A DNA stretch of 34,258 bases from Candidatus Woesearchaeota archaeon (GCA_018657845.1 JABHWJ010000006.1:1-34258), one strand, 5' to 3'. Counted from the first letter of the stretch, positions 25,989-34,140 are shown. Notes: generated from the sequence alone by a model not told the origin. Numbers and translations are program-made.

Positions 25989-27106
25989 TGAAAAAAACAA
26001 TTTTTATCCTCATTACTTTGCTCCTAGTTCCGTTAGCATTTGCTCTTGAAGCTACAACTAATGAAGAAACTTATTCTCTTGGAGATAAAGTAGAAATCAC
26101 TGTAACTGGATGTAATTCCTTGTCTTTCTTAGAACTCTACAACAACGAAGGAAAATTAATCTTCGTTGATCTTGGTTTAGGAGATTACATTTCCATTTAC
26201 AACAGCGAATCAACTAATAGTCTTGGCCAACACACCCTCAAATTAACTTGCAACAACCTCATTCAAGAATCTAATTTTAATATCAACTTCCCTCTTCAAA
26301 TCTTAGCCAGTAAAAACAGAATCAATCCCGGAAATAAAATTGACCTCCTCGTTTCTGGTTGTCCTGGATTCTCAGCATTAGAAATAACTAATCATCTTAG
26401 CGAACCAGTTCTCTTCTCTCAAGGAATCTCTCTTTGGGGAACAACTTATAATTCTGAGTCCGCAGCGGAAAAAGGAAACTACATTTCTAAAGTTACCTGT
26501 GGATCAAACTTCGCTCTTCAAGAATTTTGTGTTGGAGATAAAACTCTTTGTCCAGAAGAAGAATCTCAACCAATTACTCCTACTGGCGCCGCAACATTTG
26601 AAGTTCCTCCAGGACAAACCCCTTCGTGCGGAAACAACGATTGTGAATATTATGAAACCATCCTTACCTGTCCTAATGATTGTCAATGCCCACCAGAAGT
26701 CCTTGATTCTTGCATTATCCAGTACAACGCTGAAGGAAAACCAATTAATGATCAGGACAGTGACGGCTTAACTAATGATTATGAAACTTATTTAGAACAA
26801 AAAGCAATTGAAAAAGAAGCAACAAATTTGTTCTCCCCAGAAAACCCAGATACTGATGGAGACGAAGTCCCAGATGGAAATGATTTCTGTCCCGGAACTG
26901 ATACTCAAGATGGAACCTTCACCTTATCCACTGGCTACATTTCCTTAAACGGTTGTTACTCTGGAGACATCTCTCATTTAGAAGGATCCCAAAGTATTAC
27001 TGGACCAGATGGTTGCTTTGATAATACAGATTACACTAAACTTGTAACTTCCTACAAATATTGGGAAAGTATCGGCCTATCAGCATGTCAAACAAAGTTA
27101 AAATAG
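25988..27106 (+). CDS. Secreted protein with two Ig-like repeats, calcium loops and a divergent dockerin-like end
   Basis: A 372-residue protein with a signal peptide (1-19). Two tandem beta-domains of about 80 residues follow (22-95 and 102-175), each with a GC after strand 3 and an SESxxxxG turn. CGNNDCEYYETILTCPNDC (214-232) is a small Cys motif. DQDSDGLTNDYE (255-266) and DTDGDEVPDGNDFC (288-301) are EF-hand/thrombospondin type 3-like calcium loops. Residues 301-372 form a domain shared with the 620-residue protein: CPGTDTQDGTF, NGCY..D..HL, then GPDGCFDN.DY..LVT.YK.W. I read this as a divergent dockerin, because DGCFDNTDY has the spacing of the dockerin DGCVTIEDI. The TAATG overlap couples it to the gene before. 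Confidence 0.8.
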   Translation: MKKTIFILITLLLVPLAFALEATTNEETYSLGDKVEITVTGCNSLSFLELYNNEGKLIFVDLGLGDYISIYNSESTNSLGQHTLKLTCNNLIQESNFNINFPLQILASKNRINPGNKIDLLVSGCPGFSALEITNHLSEPVLFSQGISLWGTTYNSESAAEKGNYISKVTCGSNFALQEFCVGDKTLCPEEESQPITPTGAATFEVPPGQTPSCGNNDCEYYETILTCPNDCQCPPEVLDSCIIQYNAEGKPINDQDSDGLTNDYETYLEQKAIEKEATNLFSPENPDTDGDEVPDGNDFCPGTDTQDGTFTLSTGYISLNGCYSGDISHLEGSQSITGPDGCFDNTDYTKLVTSYKYWESIGLSACQTKLK

Positions 27107-27186
27107 ATAACCAAAACAGATAAAAAAAGACAACTTTAATAAATCCAGATTTATTTATTAATAAATTAACTAATTAAAAAGAGAAG

Positions 27187-29049
27187 ATGGAAAAAAGAGG
27201 AGATCAAAAGAATAATCAACAACCGCTTAAAGTAATAGATCATTCTCCTAAAAATTATCACAAACCTTTAATCATTTCTTTAGTTACTGTAATTATAATT
27301 ATTATTCTTGCTTTCCTCGCTCTTCTTTCTTCACAACAATTTGTTGGAGAAGCGTTTAAAGTAGTAATTCCCTTAGAAACTGCAGCATCCAAACAAATAG
27401 CCCTTGATCCAATAACTGCAGAAGCGGATGCTGGAGATCCTTTTACGGTAACAGTTAAAGCCCATCTTGAAGGAGATGGACCAACTAAAAAGAATCTCCA
27501 AAAATTCCTTAATTATGAAGTAACTTTATCTTACAACACCTTTTTAACTTATAATTCTGGACAAAATCTTCTTCCTGGATTTTCTGGGTCATGCATAGAT
27601 GATAATGGAGTAATCACTTGCAGCTTCCTTACCGACGACCCCAATAAAGCTTACAAATCTCAATCAACCCCTTTACTCAAATTATCATTTACAACTAAAG
27701 ATGCTGGCGCAGTAGATTCCAGCGATGCAACCATTTCCATAAATTCTTTTAATGTCCAATATGATGGCTCCTATGGTCTCAGTGTATTTGACCCAGCCCT
27801 CTTTGGTTCCTCTACAATAACTATTGCTTGTACCAAACAAAATTTCTATCAAGACAAGGATGGCGACACTTTTTTTGGAACTCCCACAAACATTTGCGTA
27901 CATAAGGCTCAACCAGGAATCGATTCCGCTGTAAAAGATGATTGTAATGACCAAGATCCATTCCATTGGGTAACTAAAGATTATTACAAAGATGATGATC
28001 AAGATACTTTCTATACTATCGCACAAAGTAACGTTTGTGCACCTTCAGACCCCGCATACTTGGAAGGAAAAGAAGATCAGGATTGTAATGACAACAATCT
28101 TTTAATCAATCCCACTGCAGAAGAGGTTTGTGATGGCGTAGATAATAATTGTAACCAACAAACTGATGAAAATCCCAACAATGACATTTGTGATCAAGGT
28201 TGGAAATGTGGAACCTGTAACCCTCAAGCAGGACACACTTGTTCTGATGAAGATAACCTAGGAACAAAACAATGTTATGCCGAATGTGCAGAACAATGTA
28301 CCAAAGGAGGAGACCAAGAATGTGGTTTCCATTATGTTTGTGATAATCATGTCCTTCTAGAATGTAATAAAGAAGGAAACGAAATTCTTGACGGAGAAGG
28401 AAGATGCGATTCTCTTTACAAAGATGAAGGAAAAGTTTGCAATTACGAAACCGGAAAATGTGTTCTTCCAGATGAAGTCTGTGGCCCAGGTTCTAATGAA
28501 TGTACAGAATTACTCCAAGAATCCTCTCCAAGTTGTGGAGATGGTATCTCCCAAGATTATGAAAACTGTATGACTTGTGAAACTGACGTCGGCGCTTGTG
28601 AAGGAGGAGATGTAGCAGATCCTGCTGATGATTCAGATCCTAATTTAGATACTGATAACGACGGCATCCCAGATACAATCGATCCAGATAATGATAACGA
28701 CGGCATCCCAGATTCAGAAGAAATTTGTTTAGATGGTCAAGGAAACAATATTTGTGATCAAGACGGCGACGGCATCCCTGATTATAGTGAATTAGACTCT
28801 GACGGCGACGGCATCAATGATAATATGGATTACTGTCCCGGAACTGATACTCAAGATGGAACTTTTGTCTTCCCCACTTACATTAACTTAAATGGTTGTT
28901 ACATCGGTGATTTCGCTCACTTAGTCGGACAATTAAGCACTCCTGGACCAGATGGTTGTTTTGACAACATAGATTATATGCTCTTAGTAACTCCATACAA
29001 ATTCTGGGATGATGTAGGACTTCCAAGTTGTCCATCTAAACTAGAATAA
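27187..29049 (+). CDS. Cohesin-like / MopE / calcium-repeat / dockerin-like scaffold protein (cohesin 3)
   Basis: A 620-residue protein combining both partner types. A basic N-terminus and membrane segment (27-48) are followed by FVGEAF, a possible processing site. A cohesin-like domain covers about 70-213 (FLNYEVTLSYN, PLLKLSFTTKDAG). MopE-type metal-binding motifs follow (220-328; DKDGDTFFG, DDCNDQDP, then CDGVDNNC), then a Cys-rich zone (335-475). Four thrombospondin type 3-like loops (488-547; DTDNDGIPD, DNDNDGIPD, DQDGDGIPD, DSDGDGIND) come next, and the divergent dockerin-like domain (549-620) ends the chain. A protein with a cohesin at one end and a dockerin at the other could chain or cap an assembly. 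An 80-base gap with A/T-rich TATA candidates before it allows a separate promoter. Confidence 0.82.
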   Translation: MEKRGDQKNNQQPLKVIDHSPKNYHKPLIISLVTVIIIIILAFLALLSSQQFVGEAFKVVIPLETAASKQIALDPITAEADAGDPFTVTVKAHLEGDGPTKKNLQKFLNYEVTLSYNTFLTYNSGQNLLPGFSGSCIDDNGVITCSFLTDDPNKAYKSQSTPLLKLSFTTKDAGAVDSSDATISINSFNVQYDGSYGLSVFDPALFGSSTITIACTKQNFYQDKDGDTFFGTPTNICVHKAQPGIDSAVKDDCNDQDPFHWVTKDYYKDDDQDTFYTIAQSNVCAPSDPAYLEGKEDQDCNDNNLLINPTAEEVCDGVDNNCNQQTDENPNNDICDQGWKCGTCNPQAGHTCSDEDNLGTKQCYAECAEQCTKGGDQECGFHYVCDNHVLLECNKEGNEILDGEGRCDSLYKDEGKVCNYETGKCVLPDEVCGPGSNECTELLQESSPSCGDGISQDYENCMTCETDVGACEGGDVADPADDSDPNLDTDNDGIPDTIDPDNDNDGIPDSEEICLDGQGNNICDQDGDGIPDYSELDSDGDGINDNMDYCPGTDTQDGTFVFPTYINLNGCYIGDFAHLVGQLSTPGPDGCFDNIDYMLLVTPYKFWDDVGLPSCPSKLE

Positions 29050-29062
29050 ACTCTTAAATAAA

Positions 29063-30298
29063 ATGCCTACTAAAAAAATATTATTCTTTTTTTTCCTAAT
29101 TCTTCTCATCCCCCTAGTTTCAGCAGAATTAACTCCCTTAAACAAAGACAATCTCCAAGAAAAAAACGCTGGAATTAATCCTCTTCTTGGAGATGTAGGT
29201 CTCGGTAAACAATTCTCCATTGAAGTTATTGCTTACCCCGAACTAGATAATCTCAAAAAGGAACTACAAAAATTTACTAATTACCGTCTCCAAATTTCTT
29301 TTAATCCAGAACATCTCCAACATATCGATTCTCAGAACCTTGTCCCCGGAAATTGGGTTCCCCAAGATAACATCAACAACAATGATCTTAACAATCCTTC
29401 TAAAAGTGGAGATATAACTTTTGCCATGGAAGGTTCTTCTTTAGAAGATATTTTTAAATCAAAACCAACCTCTTTAGCTAAGTTCACTTTCTTAACCAAA
29501 GATGATCTCATCCCCCCACAACAAACAGTAATCTCTATTCAAGATCTCACCATTATCACCACAGAAGTCCCAATAGTAAATACCCTTTTCACTTCTACTA
29601 CTCTAACCGTCACTGAAGATGATCCTGGATTTGATTACGGAGACATTCCTCCTTACACTCCCCCTCCAGAATACTTTCCAGTCGGTGGACAATCTTGCAC
29701 TCCAGAATGGGATTGCTCTTCTTGGGATTTCTGTAATAAAGACAAGATTCAAGCTAGAACTTGTTTAGACAAGAATAAATGTCAACCTCAAAAAACAGAA
29801 ACTCAATCTTGTACAGAATGTCAAGAATCATGGATTTGCTCCCTTTGGAGCGATTGCACAGACGATAAACAATATCGTAATTGTTTTGATGAACATCATT
29901 GTACCTCAGAAAAAGTAAAACCAGATTTAGATAAGAAATGTTTAACCCTCGACCCTAAACCAGATCCAACTAAAATAGATCCTAACCTTCCTATCCCCAC
30001 TCAACCAGTAAAACAACAACCAGCCATCTTCATTTTCTTTAAAGATTTCTGGGTTTACATCCTAGCAATATTAATTATCATTGCAGTAATTATCATCGCA
30101 ACGTACTTCTTCAAAAAACCCCATCCTACTAGCGACTCTCCTCAATTAAAGAATTATATTAAAACAGAATTACAAAATAAACACACAGAAACGGCAATCG
30201 TCGAGAGATTAAGAGAAACCTCTTGGAAGGAACAAGAAATCCAGCAGGCTCTTCAACAAGCCAAACAAGAATCTCAACAACCTCCCCGTAAACAATAG
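29063..30298 (+). CDS. C-terminally anchored cohesin-like protein with TSP1-like modules (cohesin 4)
   Basis: A 411-residue protein with a signal peptide (1-21). A cohesin-like domain (about 33-185) is plainly paralogous to that of the 620-residue protein (LQKFTNYRLQISFNPEHL versus LQKFLNYEVTLSYNTFL; QNLVPG versus QNLLPG). Two thrombospondin type 1-like modules follow (212-293; EWDCSSWDFC and SWICSLWSDC). After a Pro-rich stretch there is one membrane span (about 328-350) and a basic cytoplasmic tail (351-411). The tail holds two helical motifs, LKNYIKTELQNKHTETAIVERL and SWKEQEIQQALQQA (here split), of a kind common in archaeal membrane proteins. This would fix a cohesin to the cell membrane. 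It starts 13 bases after the gene before. Confidence 0.82.
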   Translation: MPTKKILFFFFLILLIPLVSAELTPLNKDNLQEKNAGINPLLGDVGLGKQFSIEVIAYPELDNLKKELQKFTNYRLQISFNPEHLQHIDSQNLVPGNWVPQDNINNNDLNNPSKSGDITFAMEGSSLEDIFKSKPTSLAKFTFLTKDDLIPPQQTVISIQDLTIITTEVPIVNTLFTSTTLTVTEDDPGFDYGDIPPYTPPPEYFPVGGQSCTPEWDCSSWDFCNKDKIQARTCLDKNKCQPQKTETQSCTECQESWICSLWSDCTDDKQYRNCFDEHHCTSEKVKPDLDKKCLTLDPKPDPTKIDPNLPIPTQPVKQQPAIFIFFKDFWVYILAILIIIAVIIIATYFFKKPHPTSDSPQLKNYIKTELQNKHTETAIVERLRETSWKEQEIQQALQQAKQESQQPPRKQ

Positions 30299-30315
30299 TT
30301 TCTTCCATCTATAAA

Positions 30316-30324
30316 TTTATAAAT
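30316..30324 (+). promoter_or_regulatory. TATA box of the cyclase gene
   Basis: TTTATAAAT ends about 21 bases before ATG 30346, predicting a leaderless message separate from the cohesin cluster. Confidence 0.5.
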
Positions 30325-30345
30325 TTCTACTAATACTTAGAAACA

Positions 30346-30996
30346 ATGGAACCACAACCACACTCAAAGATTCTAACTATTATGTTTATTGACCTAGTAG
30401 GATACACTTCTAAGATTCAACAGTCTACCCGACAACAATTAAACGATCTCCAAGATAACTTTGACAATCTCACCCATCCTATTTTCAAAAAACATTCCGG
30501 AAATATCATAAAAAAAATTGGTGATGCATTTCTTATCACTTTTCATTCTCCCACCGACGCCCTTCTCTGCGCAATCGACCTCCAAAAAGAATTCCAAGAA
30601 CACAACAAAAATAATCAAAATCCTCTTCACATTCGTGTCGCTCTTCACGCGGGAGAAGTTCTCCTAAAAGATAAGGATGTTTATGGAGATTCAGTCAACA
30701 TCACTTCCCGAGTAGAATCCATTACTCCTCCAGATCAAATTTACTTCACCGAATCCGTTCAACAACACATGAACAAAAACGAAATCCCCCATTTAGATTT
30801 AGGCCATACTTATCTAAAAGGAATCGAACAACCAGTCAGAATCTTCAAAGTAAAATCAAAACACGACCAAAATAAAAAAATAATCTCCAAGATCATGGAA
30901 TACATTCTTTTAACCATCGCCGTCGCAGTAATTATTTTAGTATTCTATTTCATCCTCAACAAATATAATTTATTAGAAAAATTATTTCTAAACTAA
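30346..30996 (+). CDS. Tail-anchored class III adenylyl cyclase
   Basis: A 216-residue protein. The class III nucleotidyl cyclase domain (about 8-172) keeps every key position: metal-binding D16 (FIDLVGYT) and D60 (KKIGDAF), adenine-selecting K56 and D111, and transition-state N118 and R122 (VNITSRVES). It ends with the usual YLKGIEQPVRIFKV. This is a complete set for an active homodimer making cAMP from ATP. A single membrane span (about 184-205) follows, with a short tail outside, so the catalytic domain faces the cytoplasm and is anchored at its C-terminus, the reverse of most membrane cyclases. No sensor domain is present. The gene follows the cohesin cluster but has its own TATA box. Confidence 0.9.
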   Translation: MEPQPHSKILTIMFIDLVGYTSKIQQSTRQQLNDLQDNFDNLTHPIFKKHSGNIIKKIGDAFLITFHSPTDALLCAIDLQKEFQEHNKNNQNPLHIRVALHAGEVLLKDKDVYGDSVNITSRVESITPPDQIYFTESVQQHMNKNEIPHLDLGHTYLKGIEQPVRIFKVKSKHDQNKKIISKIMEYILLTIAVAVIILVFYFILNKYNLLEKLFLN

Positions 30997-31004
30997 AATA
31001 ATTC

Positions 31005-31271
31005 TCAAAACACCAAATCAGAATGTTTCATAAAAAAAGTAATTTTATCATTCCTCTCTAATTGTTTAATTTGATATTCAATCTTAGCAGCCTCACTTTT
31101 ATCAGCAACCGAGATCGCATGCAAGATCTGTTTAAATCTTTTCGCCCGAACATATTTACTTCCCTTACCTTCTTTATGGGCCAACATCCGTTTCTCCAAA
31201 TCATTAGTGATCCCAGTATACAAAGAATCGTCACGACATTCTAAAATATAAACAAACCAGGAATCAACCAT
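31005..31271 (-). CDS. GIY-YIG domain protein (YhbQ/UPF0213-like)
   Basis: An 88-residue single GIY-YIG domain. WFVYILEC (5-12) and SLYTGITNDLEKRMLAH (16-32) supply the two Tyr motifs, the catalytic-type Arg28 and a His. KYVRAKR follows, and Glu65 lies in the EYQIKQL helix. This arrangement matches the small UPF0213 group, which may cut or bind nucleic acid; the cellular role is uncertain. The start is ATG 31271, because a TATA box (AATATAAAC, about 31290-31299 on the minus strand) lies about 25 bases before it. A longer reading to 31421 would run through the palindromic repeat and is not supported. Confidence 0.88.
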   Translation of the reverse strand: MVDSWFVYILECRDDSLYTGITNDLEKRMLAHKEGKGSKYVRAKRFKQILHAISVADKSEAAKIEYQIKQLERNDKITFFMKHSDLVF

Positions 31272-31320
31272 AAAGAAAATAAAAATCGAAAGTTTATATT
31301 TCTTTCTTAATTGGGGTCTT

Positions 31321-31439
31321 GTCCAGAATAATATCTTTTGTATACTGGCGCCCTGACGAAGTCGAGGCGCATTTTTGTGATATTTTGAACAAAAATCTAC
31401 GCGCCGTGCCCTAGTATACAAATATTTTCCATTTTGGAC
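31321..31439. repeat. 119-bp imperfect palindrome (MITE-like)
   Basis: The ends are GTCCA and TGGAC. About 15-20 bases inside each end is TTTGTATACT in opposite orientation, and further in are GGCGC...TTTTTG and its partner CAAAAA...GCGCC. An internal hairpin (GCGCC...GGCGC, 31349-31370) is followed by ATTTTT. The element fills the gap between a TctA-like gene and the GIY-YIG gene. It could be a non-autonomous mobile element or a structured intergenic repeat. Confidence 0.6.
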
Positions 31440-31449
31440 AGATTACTTC

Positions 31450-32655
31450 TCAAAGTACAAAATACAAAATAACTGGCAGTATTAAACAACCCATCAAATG
31501 ATTCTTCCCTATCTTCCACGAAGAAGCCACCAATCCCACTGCAGTTGCCGTAATCAAAACCAGCAATCCAATAAACCCATCAAAATAAAACGTCAACAAA
31601 GTAATAAATCCCAAAATTCCAAAAATAAGGTAATTATAATTAACTTTTACAATTAATCTAGAAAAAACTTTTGATAGTTCAATTGCCAACAACGCCGCTC
31701 CCCCTCCGACAATTAAAGCCACTCCTAAAAACAAAATCATTTCTTTAAAACCAACCCCACCTAATAATTTATTTACTGTCAATATCGCTCCATTCCGAGC
31801 TTTATTCAATACAAAAGCAGTAGCAATTGAAATTAACATATTCGCAGTGTTAATTCCCCCAACTAAAGATAAAAATCCTTCATCACCCACATCACCAACA
31901 ATATTCGTCGCTACAATCGCCGCCTGCGACGAACCAAAGCCCGGCAAAAACGCCGCAATAAATCCAACCCCCGTCGCCGCAGATACTGATTTCATAATAT
32001 TCTTCTTAGAAATTGTCAACGGCTTACTCAAATCTTGTTTTGGAATTTTAGACTTTTGCATCAAACTAACTAATAAAATAGAAAACCCAAACAACCCACT
32101 AAGTAAAGGAAACAACGGCTGCTTCAATCCATGAATATTAAATACAATCAATCCTAAACATCCCGCCACCATAAACAACACTAAACTCTTCAACCTTTTT
32201 CCTTTATCTTTCCCAATCATAAATATCATGATTACTGCCAAGATATATCCAATCACCCCTTTAACAAGAGGATAAATCCATTCCATTCCTATAATAAACA
32301 AAGGAAACAATAACATTGCTAATATTAAACAACCTAAAGAACCAATCACAGTATAAACAACTGCATTGTGTCCTTCTCCTTTATGCAACAACCTATGTCC
32401 AGGAAGAACATTCAGTTCCTGTCCCGCATCTGGCGCCCCCAAATAAATACTTGGCAGAGAATCTAAAAAAGTATGCGTCAAAGCCAAACTAATAATAAAA
32501 ACACCTAATGCAATCGGAGAAACCCATCCTAACAAAACCCCAGATAAACTCAATACTAATAAAGAAATTAAATTCACATGAATCCCGGGGATTAAGCCGG
32601 TTACAATTCCAGCCCCCATCCCAAACACCAATGCCAAAATAATTTCTAAGAACAT
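31450..32655 (-). CDS. TctA/DUF112-like multi-span membrane protein
   Basis: A 401-residue protein, hydrophobic almost throughout, with about ten to twelve predicted spans. It has the two-fold signature of the archaeal TctA-like family (COG1784): GLIPGIHVNLIS near residue 20 and AFLPGFGSSQAA in the second half. The two halves are likely related by inverted duplication. Bacterial TctA is the large membrane subunit of tricarboxylate transporters; no binding-protein or TctB partner is nearby, so the substrate is unknown. The gene diverges from gatB. Confidence 0.88.
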   Translation of the reverse strand: MFLEIILALVFGMGAGIVTGLIPGIHVNLISLLVLSLSGVLLGWVSPIALGVFIISLALTHTFLDSLPSIYLGAPDAGQELNVLPGHRLLHKGEGHNAVVYTVIGSLGCLILAMLLFPLFIIGMEWIYPLVKGVIGYILAVIMIFMIGKDKGKRLKSLVLFMVAGCLGLIVFNIHGLKQPLFPLLSGLFGFSILLVSLMQKSKIPKQDLSKPLTISKKNIMKSVSAATGVGFIAAFLPGFGSSQAAIVATNIVGDVGDEGFLSLVGGINTANMLISIATAFVLNKARNGAILTVNKLLGGVGFKEMILFLGVALIVGGGAALLAIELSKVFSRLIVKVNYNYLIFGILGFITLLTFYFDGFIGLLVLITATAVGLVASSWKIGKNHLMGCLILPVILYFVL

Positions 32656-32747
32656 CTTCTTTTCAAGAAAAAACTCCTTAATAAGAATTCATTTACTCCA
32701 ATAATACTACCACAACCTTTATATTTCTCAAACTTCTACCAAAAAAC

Positions 32748-34124
32748 ATGTCTAAATTCAAGTGTGGGTTAGAAATTCATGTTTACATAGATGTTTCCAA
32801 AACTAACCAGAAGCTTTTCTGTTGTTGCGAAGTAAATTCAAAAGCTAAACCCAATACTAATATCTGTCCAGTTTGCACGGCCCAACCAGGTTCCAAACCA
32901 GCACTTCCCAATAAAGAAGCAGTTGAAAAAGTTATCAAAACTGCCTTAATGTTTGGTTGCAAAATTAATAAAGAACTTGTCTGGCAAAGAAAACATTATT
33001 CCTGGCCAGACCTTCCCACTGGTTATCAAAAAACCATGTCTGGAAGTTATGCTGTTCCCGTCGGAGAAAAAGGATCTTTCTTAGGAATTGGCATCACCGA
33101 AGTTCACTTAGAAGAAGACCCTGCCAGATGGGACCCAGTCTCAGGTTCCGTGGACTACAACCGAAGCGGATATTCTTTAATTGAAATCGTAACTGATCCT
33201 GATTTCCGTGACGTAGAAAAAGTTAGAGAATGGCTCAAAGCCCTAATTAAAACCCTCACTTATGTAAAAGCAGTCAATAAAAATATGGGTGTAAAATGCG
33301 ACGTTAATGTTAGCATTCCTCCAAAATATGGAAGAACAGAAATAAAAAATGTCAATTCTTTCAAAAGTATCGTTCGGGCAATTGAATATGAAATTTCTCG
33401 TCAACAAAAAGAAGTTTCTAAAGGAAAAAGAATCGAACAACAAACTAGGGCCTGGGATGATAAAGAAGGAACTACCAAATTCATGCGTAGTAAAGAACAA
33501 GCTCTTGATTATCGTTTCATTCCCGATCCCGATCTTCCAATAGTAGAAATTAAAACTTCTTTCCTTTCCGAAATAAAAAAGTCTCTTCCCGAATCTCCAG
33601 ATATCAAAGCAAAAAAAATAACCAAACAAGGAGTTTCTAAAGATACTGCCGAAATCTTGGCTGGAGATCTTCATGTAATTAATTTCCTCGACAAACATAA
33701 ATCTCTAGATGTAGTCTGGCTCTCCAACTGGCTCAGGAAAGAACTTCTCCGCGTCCTTAACCTAGAAGGAAAAGACTTTGAAGAAATTAACTTTAAAGAA
33801 AAAAATCTTTTAGAACTTATTACTTTATGGAAAAACAAAGACATCTCTCCAGAGATTGGTCGCTCTTTATTAGAAGAACTAGCTAAGAAAGATTTCTCTC
33901 CAAAACAAAAAGTAGAAAAAGAAAATCTTCAATCAATTAAAGGAGAATCCGAATTAGAAACATTTGCTCAACAAGCAATCAAAGAAGGAAAGAAAGCGGT
34001 CGAAGATTACAAAAAAGGTTCAGAAAAAGCTCTCAATTCATTAGTTGGCTTAGTTATGAAAAAAACTAAAGGAAAAGCTAGCCCGTCTAAAGTCAAAGAA
34101 ATCCTCAAAATCCTCCTTAAATAA
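32748..34124 (+). CDS. gatB: Aspartyl/glutamyl-tRNA amidotransferase subunit B
   Basis: A 458-residue GatB, the kinase/tRNA-binding subunit of GatCAB. This enzyme turns Asp-tRNA(Asn) into Asn-tRNA(Asn) (and Glu-tRNA(Gln) in some organisms). It starts with GLEIHV (7-12), has zinc Cys (C25-C27 region and C40/C43 in NICPVC) and AQPG, then HYSWPDLPTGYQ (83-94), HLEEDPAR and the DYNRSGYSLIEIVTDPD stretch. The C-terminal helical YqeY-like tRNA-binding domain (about 400-458) is complete. gatA and gatC are not in the window. A TATA-like CTTTATATTT lies about 25-30 bases before the start. Confidence 0.95.
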   Translation: MSKFKCGLEIHVYIDVSKTNQKLFCCCEVNSKAKPNTNICPVCTAQPGSKPALPNKEAVEKVIKTALMFGCKINKELVWQRKHYSWPDLPTGYQKTMSGSYAVPVGEKGSFLGIGITEVHLEEDPARWDPVSGSVDYNRSGYSLIEIVTDPDFRDVEKVREWLKALIKTLTYVKAVNKNMGVKCDVNVSIPPKYGRTEIKNVNSFKSIVRAIEYEISRQQKEVSKGKRIEQQTRAWDDKEGTTKFMRSKEQALDYRFIPDPDLPIVEIKTSFLSEIKKSLPESPDIKAKKITKQGVSKDTAEILAGDLHVINFLDKHKSLDVVWLSNWLRKELLRVLNLEGKDFEEINFKEKNLLELITLWKNKDISPEIGRSLLEELAKKDFSPKQKVEKENLQSIKGESELETFAQQAIKEGKKAVEDYKKGSEKALNSLVGLVMKKTKGKASPSKVKEILKILLK

Positions 34125-34132
34125 CAGTTACA

Positions 34133-34140
34133 TTTATATA
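34133..34140 (+). promoter_or_regulatory. TATA box of the right-edge secreted-protein gene
   Basis: TTTATATA lies about 27 bases before ATG 34167. The following TTAAAATTAATTCTT closely matches TTAAAATTTAATTCTT at 23053-23068 before the dockerin gene. Confidence 0.55.

Noticed and set aside
23076-30298. A cellulosome for plant cell-wall breakdown
   Set aside because: No glycoside hydrolase, carbohydrate esterase or carbohydrate-binding module is visible in the cluster.
31272-31421. Longer N-terminus for the GIY-YIG protein
   Set aside because: It would be encoded by the palindromic repeat and the promoter. The domain begins only at the later Met.
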